Shown here: in pieces, positions 7,729 to 17,036 of the stretch
Position numbering within the stretch: the first letter of the stretch is position 1
Layout: each line of letters opens with the position of its first letter
Assembly (NCBI GenBank): GCA_018829465.1
Contig: JAHJTN010000010.1
Coordinates: 124,001-188,000 of the forward strand
Direction: 5' to 3'
DNA length: 64,000 bases
Source: Bacteroidota bacterium
Lineage (GTDB): Bacteria; Bacteroidota; Bacteroidia; Flavobacteriales; Flavobacteriaceae
Program-made: the position numbers and the translations under genes
The notes under the pieces: model-generated
What the model saw: only the letters and a program-made list of their open reading frames with translations
The model's database searches: none
What the model was told of the DNA's origin: nothing

Positions 7729-10117
7729 CCTATCGGCATATCATCCTATATTGGACATTCAAGACCATATCGTTTTTGCAAACAATGGCAATGTGGTGTT
7801 AGGCTACCAAGTGGACAATCCTGAAATCTATTCCCTTGCGGAAAAAGATTTTGAGGATATTCACGGTTCGTGGTTTCAGGCGTTTAAATCATTGCCCGTT
7901 GCAACGGTTATACATAAACAGGACATCTACCAGAAATCGGCATATTTAGCTGAAGAACTTCCGAACAAAAGCTTTTTGCAACGTGCCACTCACGATTACT
8001 TTAAAGGTCGGGAATTCATAAAGCATTCATCTTACCTATTTTTTATCCTTCCGCACAACAAAGCTTTGAACGCACCAAAGTTTGTTAACCCTTTCCGTAA
8101 GGTCGAAAAGGGTATTCATAAGCAAATGGACCACAACGTACAGGAATTTATTGCTTCGGTAAACGATGCCGTTTCCTTTGTAAACAATAGCCGAAAGGTG
8201 TCATTATCGCCATTGGGCATTGATAAAGTCCTGTCATTGACCAATGCCTACTTCAATGGATTCAACGAGGGTTTCGATACCGACATTCAATTGAAAAAAT
8301 CAAATATTGAAATTGGCGACCATCATTTTGATGTGCTGGCAGTTAATAGCGAACTGTGTTTTGGCGATATCGTCCAAAGTAGCAAGACCAATGATAAATT
8401 TACTTCCGACGATTTTGTATTCCACCAAGGGTTTATTGATGGTTTAGGACTGAATCTAAACGAAAACCATATCGTCAACCAAATCATCTATCTGGATGAC
8501 AAACATAAATGGCGAAAGTTGTTGGATAAGAAAATCGAGGAACTTAAAAAGAGTTCCAATTTTGGAACACAAAACAAAGTCATCTTAAAGAAGATTGAAG
8601 AAATTGTTGACAAAATCAATGAGGATGACAGTTCAAGAATTATTCGAGGACATCTGAACATTGTATTTTGGGATAAAGATGAAGCACAATTAGAAAGAAT
8701 TGCTTCAAAGATAAAAACCGAGTTCAAGGAACTGGACATAGTGCCTTATTACCCAAAAGGCGAAGAAAGAAAGCAATATTTCTTAAACTCATACTGCTGT
8801 TTTACTTCCAACTTTTCAAATGAAGATTTATTTGTAACGGATTTAAAACACGCCCTTTGCCTGTATATCAACAACACAAATTATCAGACGGATGCCACAG
8901 GCGTCATCTTTAATGACAGGCAACACAACATTCCGGTATTAAAGGATGTCTGGGATGAAAAGAAGAAACGCATCAAGGCCCGGAACTTTGCCATTTTCGC
9001 ACCTACTGGAGAAGGAAAATCATTTTTGGCTAACAATATCTTACGCCAATATTTTGAGCAAAATGTTCGCTTGGTCATCATTGATTTGGGTGGGTCATAT
9101 TCAAAATTCGCCAAACTCTATCCCAATGACCATATCATACTTCGTTATGAGCAGGGAAAAAATTTGGGTATCAATCCATTTTATATCTCTGATGTCAATG
9201 ATTTGACACCAGAGCGGTTAGAGGATTTGGCAATCTTCCTTTTAGAGCTTTTGGCTTCGGGCAAGGAAACTACAAAAGCTGAAGAAGTTGCGGTCAAAAA
9301 AGTCCTTCGATACTACTATTTACAGAATGTGGATAGAACACATTCCCTTGAAAATTTGTATCAGTTTGTGGATGTTAAAAAGGACACCCTTTTAAAAGAA
9401 TTGCATATTCAGGAACAGCATTTCAATATCTATGATTTTCTGCATATTCTTTCCGAATATGTAGATGATGGTTTGTATAGTTTTCTATTCAATGTAAGCG
9501 AAGACCAGACCTACAAAATTGAGGATAAAAGGTTGATTGTTTTTGAGCTTGATGAAGTCAAGGACAATAAGGAAATCCTTTCGGTAATGCTGAAGTTGAT
9601 TAAGTCGGCCATACAAAGAACAATATGGAGAAACAAGGCCGAAAAAGGTATTATCCTATTTGACGAGTTCGCAAAGCAACTCAAATTCGGGAATGTACTG
9701 GAAAGTGTTGAATTCTATTACCAAGCCATTAGAAAACAAAATGGAGCAATTGGAATTATCCTGCAATCCATTAACCAGTTGCCCAATAATTCAACATCGG
9801 CAAGTATTCTGGAAAACACACAGGTCATATACAGCCTTCGCAATGAAAAAGGCTATGCCGAATTAAAAAACAGGCTCAACCTTTCCAGTCACGATTTAAA
9901 CCAGTTAAAATCCATTCGTAACAACCTTACAGGAACACGAAAATATACCGAAATGTTCATCAAAATCGGAAAGGAAAGCAACATTTTCCGATTGGAAGTA
10001 CCGCCCGAAGTCTTTGCTGCTTACCTCACGGATGGCAAAGAAAACGAAGACATTATGAAACATTTTGAAGAACACCAAAATATGGAGAAAGCCATTAAAA
10101 TATTTATTAATTCTTAA
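7715..10117 (+). CDS. traG: Conjugation ATPase TraG (VirB4-like)
   Basis: 800 residues. Walker A (APTGEGKSF) lies near residue 430 and a Walker B-like segment (GIILFDEFAK) near 645. The length and order (TraG_N-like N-terminal half, then a P-loop domain) match the VirB4-type ATPase of Bacteroidota ICEs. It powers assembly of the type IV secretion channel. It sits between traF (14-nt overlap) and traI (17-nt gap). The frame is intact. Confidence 0.92.
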   Translation: MKKINLSAYHPILDIQDHIVFANNGNVVLGYQVDNPEIYSLAEKDFEDIHGSWFQAFKSLPVATVIHKQDIYQKSAYLAEELPNKSFLQRATHDYFKGREFIKHSSYLFFILPHNKALNAPKFVNPFRKVEKGIHKQMDHNVQEFIASVNDAVSFVNNSRKVSLSPLGIDKVLSLTNAYFNGFNEGFDTDIQLKKSNIEIGDHHFDVLAVNSELCFGDIVQSSKTNDKFTSDDFVFHQGFIDGLGLNLNENHIVNQIIYLDDKHKWRKLLDKKIEELKKSSNFGTQNKVILKKIEEIVDKINEDDSSRIIRGHLNIVFWDKDEAQLERIASKIKTEFKELDIVPYYPKGEERKQYFLNSYCCFTSNFSNEDLFVTDLKHALCLYINNTNYQTDATGVIFNDRQHNIPVLKDVWDEKKKRIKARNFAIFAPTGEGKSFLANNILRQYFEQNVRLVIIDLGGSYSKFAKLYPNDHIILRYEQGKNLGINPFYISDVNDLTPERLEDLAIFLLELLASGKETTKAEEVAVKKVLRYYYLQNVDRTHSLENLYQFVDVKKDTLLKELHIQEQHFNIYDFLHILSEYVDDGLYSFLFNVSEDQTYKIEDKRLIVFELDEVKDNKEILSVMLKLIKSAIQRTIWRNKAEKGIILFDEFAKQLKFGNVLESVEFYYQAIRKQNGAIGIILQSINQLPNNSTSASILENTQVIYSLRNEKGYAELKNRLNLSSHDLNQLKSIRNNLTGTRKYTEMFIKIGKESNIFRLEVPPEVFAAYLTDGKENEDIMKHFEEHQNMEKAIKIFINS

Positions 10118-10134
10118 AAATAAAAATAAAAATT

Positions 10135-10716
10135 ATGAGACACACTATCAGAAATCTAATGTTATCCGCACTATTTGTAGTGCTAATTGGAAGTAAGGCT
10201 TCGGCCCAGGGGATGCCTGTGTATGACAACACAAACTTTATCTCTTTTGTAAAATCATTATTGGAATCAGGTAAACAAACCGCCAATTTAATGAAGACGG
10301 TAAAATTCCTTAAAACCCAAAAAGAGAATATCGATAAGGTAAACAATGTCATCAAACAACTTCAAGCAGTCAGGGAACTGGCAAGAAACAACCAACGATT
10401 GTTTGATGTTGTACAGGATGATTTGAGGGAAATCCTCAATTCCCCTTTTATTAAACCAAATGAAGTTACACGCATTTCAGATTCCTTTGATGCCATCCTT
10501 CAGAACTCTATGGCTGGTATGGAATATATCGACCAAATATTGTCCAGCGACAATCTGAAAATGACCGATGCCGAACGTGCCGAAGTCCTTAAAGAAAAAG
10601 AGCTGGAATCCAAGGAAATGGTAGCGGAAATTGAGGCAAAAACCAGACGTTATCGAGAGATTATTCAATTTCGAGAAATGCAGCACAAAATCAATAACCG
10701 AGAAACCGATTACTAA
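10135..10716 (+). CDS. traI: Conjugal transfer protein TraI (DUF4141-like)
   Basis: 193 residues. A signal peptide (LMLSALFVVLIGSKASAQ) is followed by a long helical, charged protein with probable coiled-coil segments (TRRYREIIQFREMQHKINN). Position between traG and traJ and size agree with TraI of CTnDOT-type elements, a periplasmic VirB5-like part. The stop overlaps the traJ start by one base. Confidence 0.8.
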   Translation: MRHTIRNLMLSALFVVLIGSKASAQGMPVYDNTNFISFVKSLLESGKQTANLMKTVKFLKTQKENIDKVNNVIKQLQAVRELARNNQRLFDVVQDDLREILNSPFIKPNEVTRISDSFDAILQNSMAGMEYIDQILSSDNLKMTDAERAEVLKEKELESKEMVAEIEAKTRRYREIIQFREMQHKINNRETDY

Positions 10717-11555
10717 TGTCAGGTATTTTTTTAGGCATAGGGTTAGAGTATGTGGACACTATTTTTCAAACAATAAAAAATAGTGATTTCTCGCAATATA
10801 CTATTGCGGGAATGAAGACGCTTGCCATATTGTTCTTTCTCATCAACATCCTAAAAAAATACAATGAAGGCGTTGCAAATAACGAGGGTTATACGTGGGG
10901 TTTGACCCCTGCGGAATTGGCAAAAAACTTTGCAATAGTAATTTTGGTCATTTTTTCCACACAAGTATTGGGTGTTTTCGACACTATTTTGGTGGCCATT
11001 GAAAACCAATATCGGGACACGGCACCCGCACTTCTTCCTTTGCAGATGCAAGATATTGACATCGAACAGGATGTAAGTGCTTGGGATGCCGCCACTAAAG
11101 CAATGGCAATGCTCTACGAAGCTTTGGTTACACCTTTATATGGTTTAAAGATATTATCCTTTATTGCCGGAATATTTCTCTGGCTATTGGATTTGTTTAT
11201 TTACCCCTTATTCCTTGCAGAACGATTCTTTTTGTTAGGCATAATGCAAGCCTTTTTTCCCTTGGTCATCAGCTTGGCTGTTTTTGAAAAGTTCAGGTCG
11301 TTGGCATACAACTTTTTTAAGCTTTACGCTGGCGTATATATGTTAGTTCCTGCCTTCTTTCTGGTCAATGTTTTCGTGAATAATCTTTATACCGAAATCA
11401 ATACAAATTTCTGGAGCGACTTATTTGGTACGGATTGGGGTAGTAATTTTTTCGCACCGCTTTTACAGTTAGGGTCTATCGGATTTATTGTATTGCTGAA
11501 ATTCAAATTATATAAACGAGCGACCTCGTTCACTTTTAAACTCTTTACAGGCTGA
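10716..11555 (+). CDS. traJ: Conjugative transposon protein TraJ
   Basis: 279 residues with about six hydrophobic helices (for example FIAGIFLWLLDLFIYPLFLA, FFLLGIMQAFFPLVISLAVF and YMLVPAFFLVNVFVNNLY). Polytopic TraJ is the VirB6-like inner-membrane core of Bacteroidota conjugation systems. It is in the expected place between traI and traK. Confidence 0.87.
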   Translation: MSGIFLGIGLEYVDTIFQTIKNSDFSQYTIAGMKTLAILFFLINILKKYNEGVANNEGYTWGLTPAELAKNFAIVILVIFSTQVLGVFDTILVAIENQYRDTAPALLPLQMQDIDIEQDVSAWDAATKAMAMLYEALVTPLYGLKILSFIAGIFLWLLDLFIYPLFLAERFFLLGIMQAFFPLVISLAVFEKFRSLAYNFFKLYAGVYMLVPAFFLVNVFVNNLYTEINTNFWSDLFGTDWGSNFFAPLLQLGSIGFIVLLKFKLYKRATSFTFKLFTG

Positions 11556-11576
11556 TATAGCAATAATAATTTACAG

Positions 11577-12203
11577 ATGAAAACACCATATAAAAATATT
11601 TACAACATCCTAAAGCTCAATCGCTTTATAGTATTAACAGTCGTTATTGGAGCTGTACTAACGTGCATCATTTCCGTATTGATGGTCATAAAACTACATA
11701 AAGAAACGGTCAACAATGCCTTTGTGGTCAATACTGACGGTAGCGTTATTCCCCTAAAACTGGTATCTCAAAAAGAAAATTTAAAAGTAGAAGTCTTGGC
11801 ACAATTGGAATTGTTCCATACCTACTTCTATAACATAGATGCCAGCAATTATGAAAAGAACTTGGAGAAAGCTCTATGGTTGGGCAATAGTTCCGTAGAT
11901 GCTCTGTACCGACAGAAAAAAGCCGATGGAGTTTATAACCGTTTGTTGCAATACTCGTTGATTCAAAAAGTATTGAATATCGAATCCAAAGTTGATATTC
12001 AAAACGAACCCTACAAGTTTGAAACGAAAACCATTTTTGAAATCAATAGAGGTACTATCACAGATACTTATGAGTTGACCACTACTGGAAATTTGATTCA
12101 CGTAGATAGAAACTTTCCAAACAATACCCACGGACTGCTGATTACCAACTTTTTTGAAAGCACATTACGAAAATTAGAAAATTATGAAAGTAGAAAAAAA
12201 TAA
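11577..12203 (+). CDS. traK: Conjugative transposon protein TraK
   Basis: 208 residues. One N-terminal transmembrane helix (FIVLTVVIGAVLTCIISVLM) is followed by a periplasmic domain, the VirB8-like plan of TraK. It ends inside the first codons of traM (20-nt overlap). The separate short traL found between traK and traM in CTnDOT is absent here. Confidence 0.87.
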   Translation: MKTPYKNIYNILKLNRFIVLTVVIGAVLTCIISVLMVIKLHKETVNNAFVVNTDGSVIPLKLVSQKENLKVEVLAQLELFHTYFYNIDASNYEKNLEKALWLGNSSVDALYRQKKADGVYNRLLQYSLIQKVLNIESKVDIQNEPYKFETKTIFEINRGTITDTYELTTTGNLIHVDRNFPNNTHGLLITNFFESTLRKLENYESRKK

Positions 12204-13161
12204 AATAGTCTTTGCCATCGTGTTGGTATGCATCCTGCTTTTTATAGGTGGCTATGCAATGCTTGTATTGGGCGAGGACGAAGAACCGACCATTGAGAAC
12301 AACCAGATTCCTGTACCGGAACTGGAAGACGACCAAAAGGAATACGATTCCAAATTGGATGCCCTAAACGATTTAAAGGAAGTTAGGGAGACCAATGCAC
12401 CCAGTATTTATGATGAACGGCTGTTGGATTCCACAGGCGTATATGACCCTGATTTATTGGACAAGAAAAAAATGCAGATGGTAGATAGCATTTACCAACA
12501 AGGGCAGATTCGATATTCAGATAGAACGTTTGAAAATATCAATCCAAGATACTATCCACCAAAACCACCTGTTAAGAAGGAAAAAGACACAACGGATGCT
12601 ATTGAAAAACAAGAAACGAATGTCGAAGCAAAAGAACGTGCTTTGGAGCATCAACTTTTTTTTGCCTCGCATCCCATTGAAAATGAGGATTTGAATTCAA
12701 AAAATACAGATGATTTCATCTATGTACGAGTAGATGGCACACAGACCGTTAAAACCAATTATCGCTTACAAATGCGGTTGATAAAAGATGCTACCATTTA
12801 TGGACAACGCTATTCCAAGAATACGCCTGTTTATGGATTTGTCAATTTTAAACCCAATCGTACAATCATAGACATTGAAAATATCAATCATCAACCAGTA
12901 AAATTGAAAGCCTATGATTTTCAGGATGGTAGCGAAGGAATTTATGTTGAAAACAGTTTTAGAGCAGAAGTTACCAATGAAATCGTTGGCGATATGGTGG
13001 ACGACATTAATATTACAGGTGTGCCCCAGGTTAGCGGTTTCAAGAAAATATTCCAGCGTAACCATAAAAACGTAAAGGTTACGATAACCGATAATTACAA
13101 ACTCATTTTAAGAATGCCTAAAACAAAATACCAAGGAAAGCCAATAATGGGCAATTACTAA
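12184..13161 (+). CDS. traM: Conjugative transposon protein TraM
   Basis: 325 residues. An N-terminal membrane anchor (IVFAIVLVCILLFIGGYAML) is followed by an acidic, proline-rich linker and a C-terminal beta-rich domain (from about residue 175). This is the VirB10-like plan that links inner and outer membrane parts of the channel. It overlaps traK by 20 nt. Confidence 0.87.
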   Translation: MKVEKNKIVFAIVLVCILLFIGGYAMLVLGEDEEPTIENNQIPVPELEDDQKEYDSKLDALNDLKEVRETNAPSIYDERLLDSTGVYDPDLLDKKKMQMVDSIYQQGQIRYSDRTFENINPRYYPPKPPVKKEKDTTDAIEKQETNVEAKERALEHQLFFASHPIENEDLNSKNTDDFIYVRVDGTQTVKTNYRLQMRLIKDATIYGQRYSKNTPVYGFVNFKPNRTIIDIENINHQPVKLKAYDFQDGSEGIYVENSFRAEVTNEIVGDMVDDINITGVPQVSGFKKIFQRNHKNVKVTITDNYKLILRMPKTKYQGKPIMGNY

Positions 13162-13215
13162 ACTTACTATTATTATGAAAAGCCCTTAAAGGGCAATTAA
13201 TTAAAACGTACTCTT

Positions 13216-14016
13216 ATGAAAATTTTAATCACATCTTTATCGTTGATTTTTTCAATGTCAATTTCAGCACAGCAACAGCTGGACACCATTTACGCCAACG
13301 ACCAAAAGAACGTTGCCTTATTTTTTCCCAATCCCATACGACAGGGCATCACCGGAGCTTCCCATTTCGTATTCACATACAATCGTGAGAAGGAACAATA
13401 CTTTGGATTGTTACAGGCAAAGCCTGGAACGGAAAGCAACCTATTGACCGTTACAAGTGATGGTAGCGTTTATTCATATATACTGAAGTATTCTGAAAAA
13501 CTTCCAGAATTGAATTATTTTATCAATGAAAATGAAAGCATTGGTAGTGAACTTCCTGAAAAAATAAATGACAAACCCATTGCCAAACCAGTAAATGAAT
13601 ATTCCAGCAGGATAACACATTTTCAAAAATTCAGCGAATACTTGTTAAAATCCAATTTTGAACGCATTGAAACGAAACGTAAAAAGGGAATCAAACTAAA
13701 ATTGCAAAAAATGGCATACGATGCTTCTGAAGTGTATTTGGTTATAGAGGTCAAGAACAAGTCTGGAATCGGTTTTGAAATCGACTATCTTAATGTGTAT
13801 AGAACCAATGGAAACAAAAAGCGAAAAGCTTCCTATCAAAGATTGAAACAAGACGTGATATACAAACACAAAATGCCATATTCCATTACTGATGGAGAAA
13901 GTCAATGCTTTGTGTACGTAATTCCAAAGTTTGTTTTAGGGGATAATGAAAAGTTGATGCTCGAATTGAAGGAACTAAAAGGAAGTAGAAAAATAATTTT
14001 GGAAACAAAGCTTTGA
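13216..14016 (+). CDS. traN: Conjugative transposon protein TraN (DUF4138), full-length copy
   Basis: 266 residues with a signal peptide (LIFSMSISAQ). It is a VirB9-like outer-membrane partner of TraM. The last about 115 residues are repeated, with many silent changes, in a truncated copy at 20246-20596. It is the last tra gene visible; traO, traP and traQ equivalents are not found after it. A mercury module begins 233 bp downstream. Confidence 0.88.
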   Translation: MKILITSLSLIFSMSISAQQQLDTIYANDQKNVALFFPNPIRQGITGASHFVFTYNREKEQYFGLLQAKPGTESNLLTVTSDGSVYSYILKYSEKLPELNYFINENESIGSELPEKINDKPIAKPVNEYSSRITHFQKFSEYLLKSNFERIETKRKKGIKLKLQKMAYDASEVYLVIEVKNKSGIGFEIDYLNVYRTNGNKKRKASYQRLKQDVIYKHKMPYSITDGESQCFVYVIPKFVLGDNEKLMLELKELKGSRKIILETKL

Positions 14017-14190
14017 AAAATCGTCTATTGATTTTATTTGAGAGAATAAAGCATTTTTGTTCAAATTAAAACAAGCCAACTATAAATTGAAAAGCTAATC
14101 CACAAACGGTGCATTTATTTTTCACGACCTCTTAATTTAGCATTCTAAAAACAAAAAGAGATAAAATTTTCCAAACGCTTTGGAATTTGT

Positions 14191-14231
14191 ATTTAAGTAT
14201 TTGCTTAAATGCGTAATTAATTATATATTTG
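14191..14231 (+). promoter_or_regulatory. mer promoter with overlapping ArsR-type operator
   Basis: A perfect inverted repeat ATTTAAG (14191-14197) / CTTAAAT (14204-14210) overlaps the -33 element TTTG (14200-14203). The -7 element TATATTTG is at 14224-14231 with 20-nt spacing, matching the Bacteroidota sigma consensus. The ArsR-type gene starts 18 nt downstream. The arrangement predicts repression by steric block, relieved by metal. Confidence 0.75.
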
Positions 14232-14249
14232 TTCATCTAAAACAATACT

Positions 14250-14621
14250 ATGAAACTTGAAATATCCTGTACCCGAGCTGAAGCCAACCACAAACAGTTA
14301 TTAAATTGTATGTCCACATTAAATAGTATGGAAATTAATTTTGAAAAAATATCGAAATTATTATCCATTTCAGGTAATGAGGTGCGCTTAAAGATTCTAT
14401 TTCTTTTAAATATGGAAAAAGAACTATGTCCTTGTGATTTATCTGATATTTTAGGTATGAGCGTGCCAGCAGTTTCACAGCATATACGAAAAATGAAAGA
14501 TGCAGGTATTATAAGCTCAAGGAGAGAAGGCCAAACATTATACTATTCATTGAATAAGGATGAGACGGATATTCTGAATAGTATTTTTAAGTCAATCAAA
14601 TTAGAAAGAAAAATAGCATAA
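14250..14621 (+). CDS. ArsR/SmtB-family metal-responsive repressor of the mer module
   Basis: 123 residues. A winged helix-turn-helix is clear (NEVRLKILFLL, then LGMSVPAVSQHIRKMKDAG and a wing SSRREGQTLYYSL). The metal site is probably ELCPCDLSDIL, two cysteines at the start of the recognition region, as in CxC-type ArsR proteins; C10 is a further candidate ligand. No MerR-type regulator is present, so mercury induction is assigned to this protein, as in other Bacteroidota mer loci. The operator overlaps the promoter just upstream. Confidence 0.87.
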   Translation: MKLEISCTRAEANHKQLLNCMSTLNSMEINFEKISKLLSISGNEVRLKILFLLNMEKELCPCDLSDILGMSVPAVSQHIRKMKDAGIISSRREGQTLYYSLNKDETDILNSIFKSIKLERKIA

Positions 14622-14632
14622 ATTTTATAACA

Positions 14633-15229
14633 ATGAACACAGAAAAAACCTCAAAAAATGTAGCCTATACAGGTTTGTTTGCAGCTGTAGCAGCATCATC
14701 CTGTTGTATTCCACCAGTTATTGCACTAATCGCTGGCGTAGGCGGTGGCGCTTCCGCTTTATCTTGGATGGAACCCTTTAGACCTTATCTTATAGGATTG
14801 GCAGTGTTGGCCATCGGTTATGCTTGGTACAGTTATTTAAAGACCAAAAAAGCTGATGATTGTTGCGAAGTAGATGCAAAACCAAAGTGGTTTCAAACTA
14901 AAGGATTTTTAATAGGAATTACACTATTTGCGGCTATCTCAATAAGCTTTCCATATTACTCTCACATTTTTTATCCTGATAATAAGAAAGAAGTTGTTAT
15001 CGTGAATCAATCTAACATTCAAACTGTGAATTTTGAGGTTGAAGGTATGACTTGCGCTTCTTGTGAACAACACGTAACGCACGCAGTTAATAATTTAGAA
15101 GGTATTATAAATGTAAATGCTTCTTATGAAAAAGCTAACGCAAAAGTAGAATTCGATAATTCGAAAACTACTAAAGAGGATATAGAAAAAGCAATTAATT
15201 CTACAGGTTATAAAGTAATTAATAAATAA
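14633..15229 (+). CDS. MerT-type mercuric transporter fused to a MerP-like HMA domain (MerTP)
   Basis: 198 residues. The N-terminal part is MerT-like: first helix with the vicinal cysteine pair (AASSCCIPPVIALIAG), three hydrophobic helices, and a second pair (DDCCEVDAK) in the cytoplasmic loop. The C-terminal part (from about residue 130) is an HMA domain with GMTCASCEQHV. MerT carries Hg(II) through the inner membrane to MerA; the fused HMA domain replaces or supplements MerP. The gene follows the regulator by 11 nt. Confidence 0.9.
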   Translation: MNTEKTSKNVAYTGLFAAVAASSCCIPPVIALIAGVGGGASALSWMEPFRPYLIGLAVLAIGYAWYSYLKTKKADDCCEVDAKPKWFQTKGFLIGITLFAAISISFPYYSHIFYPDNKKEVVIVNQSNIQTVNFEVEGMTCASCEQHVTHAVNNLEGIINVNASYEKANAKVEFDNSKTTKEDIEKAINSTGYKVINK

Positions 15230-15240
15230 AATTCTTAATT

Positions 15241-16221
15241 GTGAAAAATTATATAATCATCTTTCTTTTTGCATTTGTAATTACTTCTTGTAAAGAAAAT
15301 AAAAAAGAAACGGATTCAACCGCAGTTGAAAATAAGCTAACTACACAGGATATCGATTATCCAGTTATTAAAGTTGGCAAAGGACCAGACGCCTTATTTC
15401 TAACACCCGATAAATCATTTTTATATGTTGCAAATGTGGAGGACACATTAATTTCAGTTATTGATACCCAAACAGATAAAGTAATAAAAAATATAGAAGG
15501 TATAAAGTATCCTTGGGGTTTTGTTCAGTTAGCGGAAAGTAATTTGGTAGCGGTTAGTGGTTACGATAAGCAAGTGGTTATCATTGATTTTGACAATCAT
15601 ACCATTCTAAAAGAGAAACTATTTGAAACTCATATAGGTGGAATTACTGCAAATAAAAAAGGAAATTTAATCTATGCAATAGCAATAGATGAAAATAAAG
15701 TGTTGCAATTGGATGCTACTACTCTCAATATATTAAAAACATTCCATACAGGAAAAGGACCGGATGGAATAGGTATCTCGGGGAATGATTCAAAGCTGTT
15801 TGTTACCAATACAGAAGATGGAAGCATTTCTGTAATTGATATAGAAACAGGAAAACAATCTATTCTTAAGACAGGTGGAAAACCAGAACTCATACACAGT
15901 AATAAAGACCATTCACTATTATATATAAGTAATTTCTTTGGAAATAAAATTCATATTATAGATACCGAAAACGGAGAAATTGTAAAGGAAATAGAAAACA
16001 TAAAAACCCCCGAAGAAGCAATCTTATCCGAAGATGAAAATATATTATACGTTGTAAGTTTTGATTTGTCAGAAGTTTACGTGTATGATGCGGTTACACT
16101 CGAAAAGAAATCAACTTCTTATGAAACAGGTAATAAGCCCATTGGTGTAATGCCTGTTGGAAACAAATTATATGTTTCTAATTATGGAGATAATTCAATA
16201 TCAATAATCAATAATCAATAA
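15241..16221 (+). CDS. YncE/YVTN-type beta-propeller lipoprotein in the mer operon
   Basis: 326 residues with a GTG start, 11 nt after the transporter gene. The lipobox is FVITSC, so the protein should be lipid-anchored. Repeats of the form LYVxNxxDxxISVIDxxT occur along the chain (LYVANVEDTLISVID, LFVTNTEDGSISVID, LYISNFFGNKIHIID, LYVSNYGDNSISIIN), a YVTN/YncE-type propeller of probably six or seven blades. A role in metal resistance is not established; it may bind Hg or Cu species or scaffold redox proteins. The 3' end is a short tandem repeat of TCAATAA-like units. Confidence 0.78.
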   Translation: MKNYIIIFLFAFVITSCKENKKETDSTAVENKLTTQDIDYPVIKVGKGPDALFLTPDKSFLYVANVEDTLISVIDTQTDKVIKNIEGIKYPWGFVQLAESNLVAVSGYDKQVVIIDFDNHTILKEKLFETHIGGITANKKGNLIYAIAIDENKVLQLDATTLNILKTFHTGKGPDGIGISGNDSKLFVTNTEDGSISVIDIETGKQSILKTGGKPELIHSNKDHSLLYISNFFGNKIHIIDTENGEIVKEIENIKTPEEAILSEDENILYVVSFDLSEVYVYDAVTLEKKSTSYETGNKPIGVMPVGNKLYVSNYGDNSISIINNQ

Positions 16222-16249
16222 TCAATAAATAATCTTAAAATATTTAGTT

Positions 16250-16591
16250 ATGAAAAATATTATTTTAATTCCCGTTCTAGCTTTAGTTCTGTTTTCTGTT
16301 GAAGCCACCGCACAAAACAAAAACTTGGAAGCACAAAAAGTCGAAACGTCTGTTGACGAACAAAATTTGACAACTGTTCACTTCAAAATAACTGGAATAA
16401 CCTGTGCCGGTTGTTCTAACGGTATATATAAAGCAGTTAAAGCAGTTGATGGCGTTACGGAGCATTCTGTTGAATACCCAGGCGACATTGCGGTTATACA
16501 ATTTGATAAAACAAAGACGAGTATCGAAGCCTTAAAAGCTGTAATTGAGAAGAAAGGGTATAAAGTAGAATTACTAAAGGATAAAGTATAG
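16250..16591 (+). CDS. MerP-like exported HMA-domain protein
   Basis: 113 residues. A signal peptide (VLALVLFSVEATAQ) is followed by one HMA domain with the metal site GITCAGCSNGI. It would act in the periplasm, handing Hg(II) to the MerT-type transporter, as MerP does. Because the transporter already has its own HMA domain, this is a second binding protein in the same pathway; copper specificity cannot be excluded. Confidence 0.82.
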   Translation: MKNIILIPVLALVLFSVEATAQNKNLEAQKVETSVDEQNLTTVHFKITGITCAGCSNGIYKAVKAVDGVTEHSVEYPGDIAVIQFDKTKTSIEALKAVIEKKGYKVELLKDKV

Positions 16592-16645
16592 ACAGAGGCT
16601 TTCAATATGTCTTATAATTTTTTAATTAAGTAACCCTTTATAGCA

Positions 16646-17020
16646 ATGAAAAAATTTAAATCAAAGGTTTGCCCTACTTGTGGATGTTCGTTAGTAAGGC
16701 TAGGTATAAAAGATACATCCGCAACAAAATCAACATATAAAGATGAATCTTATTCTTTTTGCTGTTCAGGATGCGCAAAAATATTTGATAAAAATCCCAG
16801 TAAATATATAGAGGAAATCAAAAATGTAATTGTTTGTCCAGTATGTCTTGCTGAAAAAAACATAGCTCATACTACAGGAGTAAAGTACAAAAACACAGTA
16901 ATACCTTTTTGCAGATGCCCACATTGCATTTCCACATTTGAGGAAAAGCCTGAATACTATTTGGATAGGTTGATAGGTAAAATTGAATATGAGGGACTAT
17001 TCAATAATTTGTGTTGCTAA
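16646..17020 (+). CDS. Double YHS/TRASH-like cysteine protein
   Basis: 124 residues with two similar halves. The first has CPTCGC and FCCSGCAKIFDKNPSKYI; the second has CPVC and FCRCPHCISTFEEKPEYYL. The C-terminus is NNLCC. The FCC/CxxC-KxFxxxPxxYL pattern is that of YHS/TRASH metal-binding domains. No signal peptide, so it is probably a cytoplasmic metal carrier or sensor. The gene lies between the MerP-like gene and merA and overlaps an upstream extension of the merA frame. Confidence 0.72.
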   Translation: MKKFKSKVCPTCGCSLVRLGIKDTSATKSTYKDESYSFCCSGCAKIFDKNPSKYIEEIKNVIVCPVCLAEKNIAHTTGVKYKNTVIPFCRCPHCISTFEEKPEYYLDRLIGKIEYEGLFNNLCC

Positions 17021-17036
17021 TAAAAATGAAAAAAAT

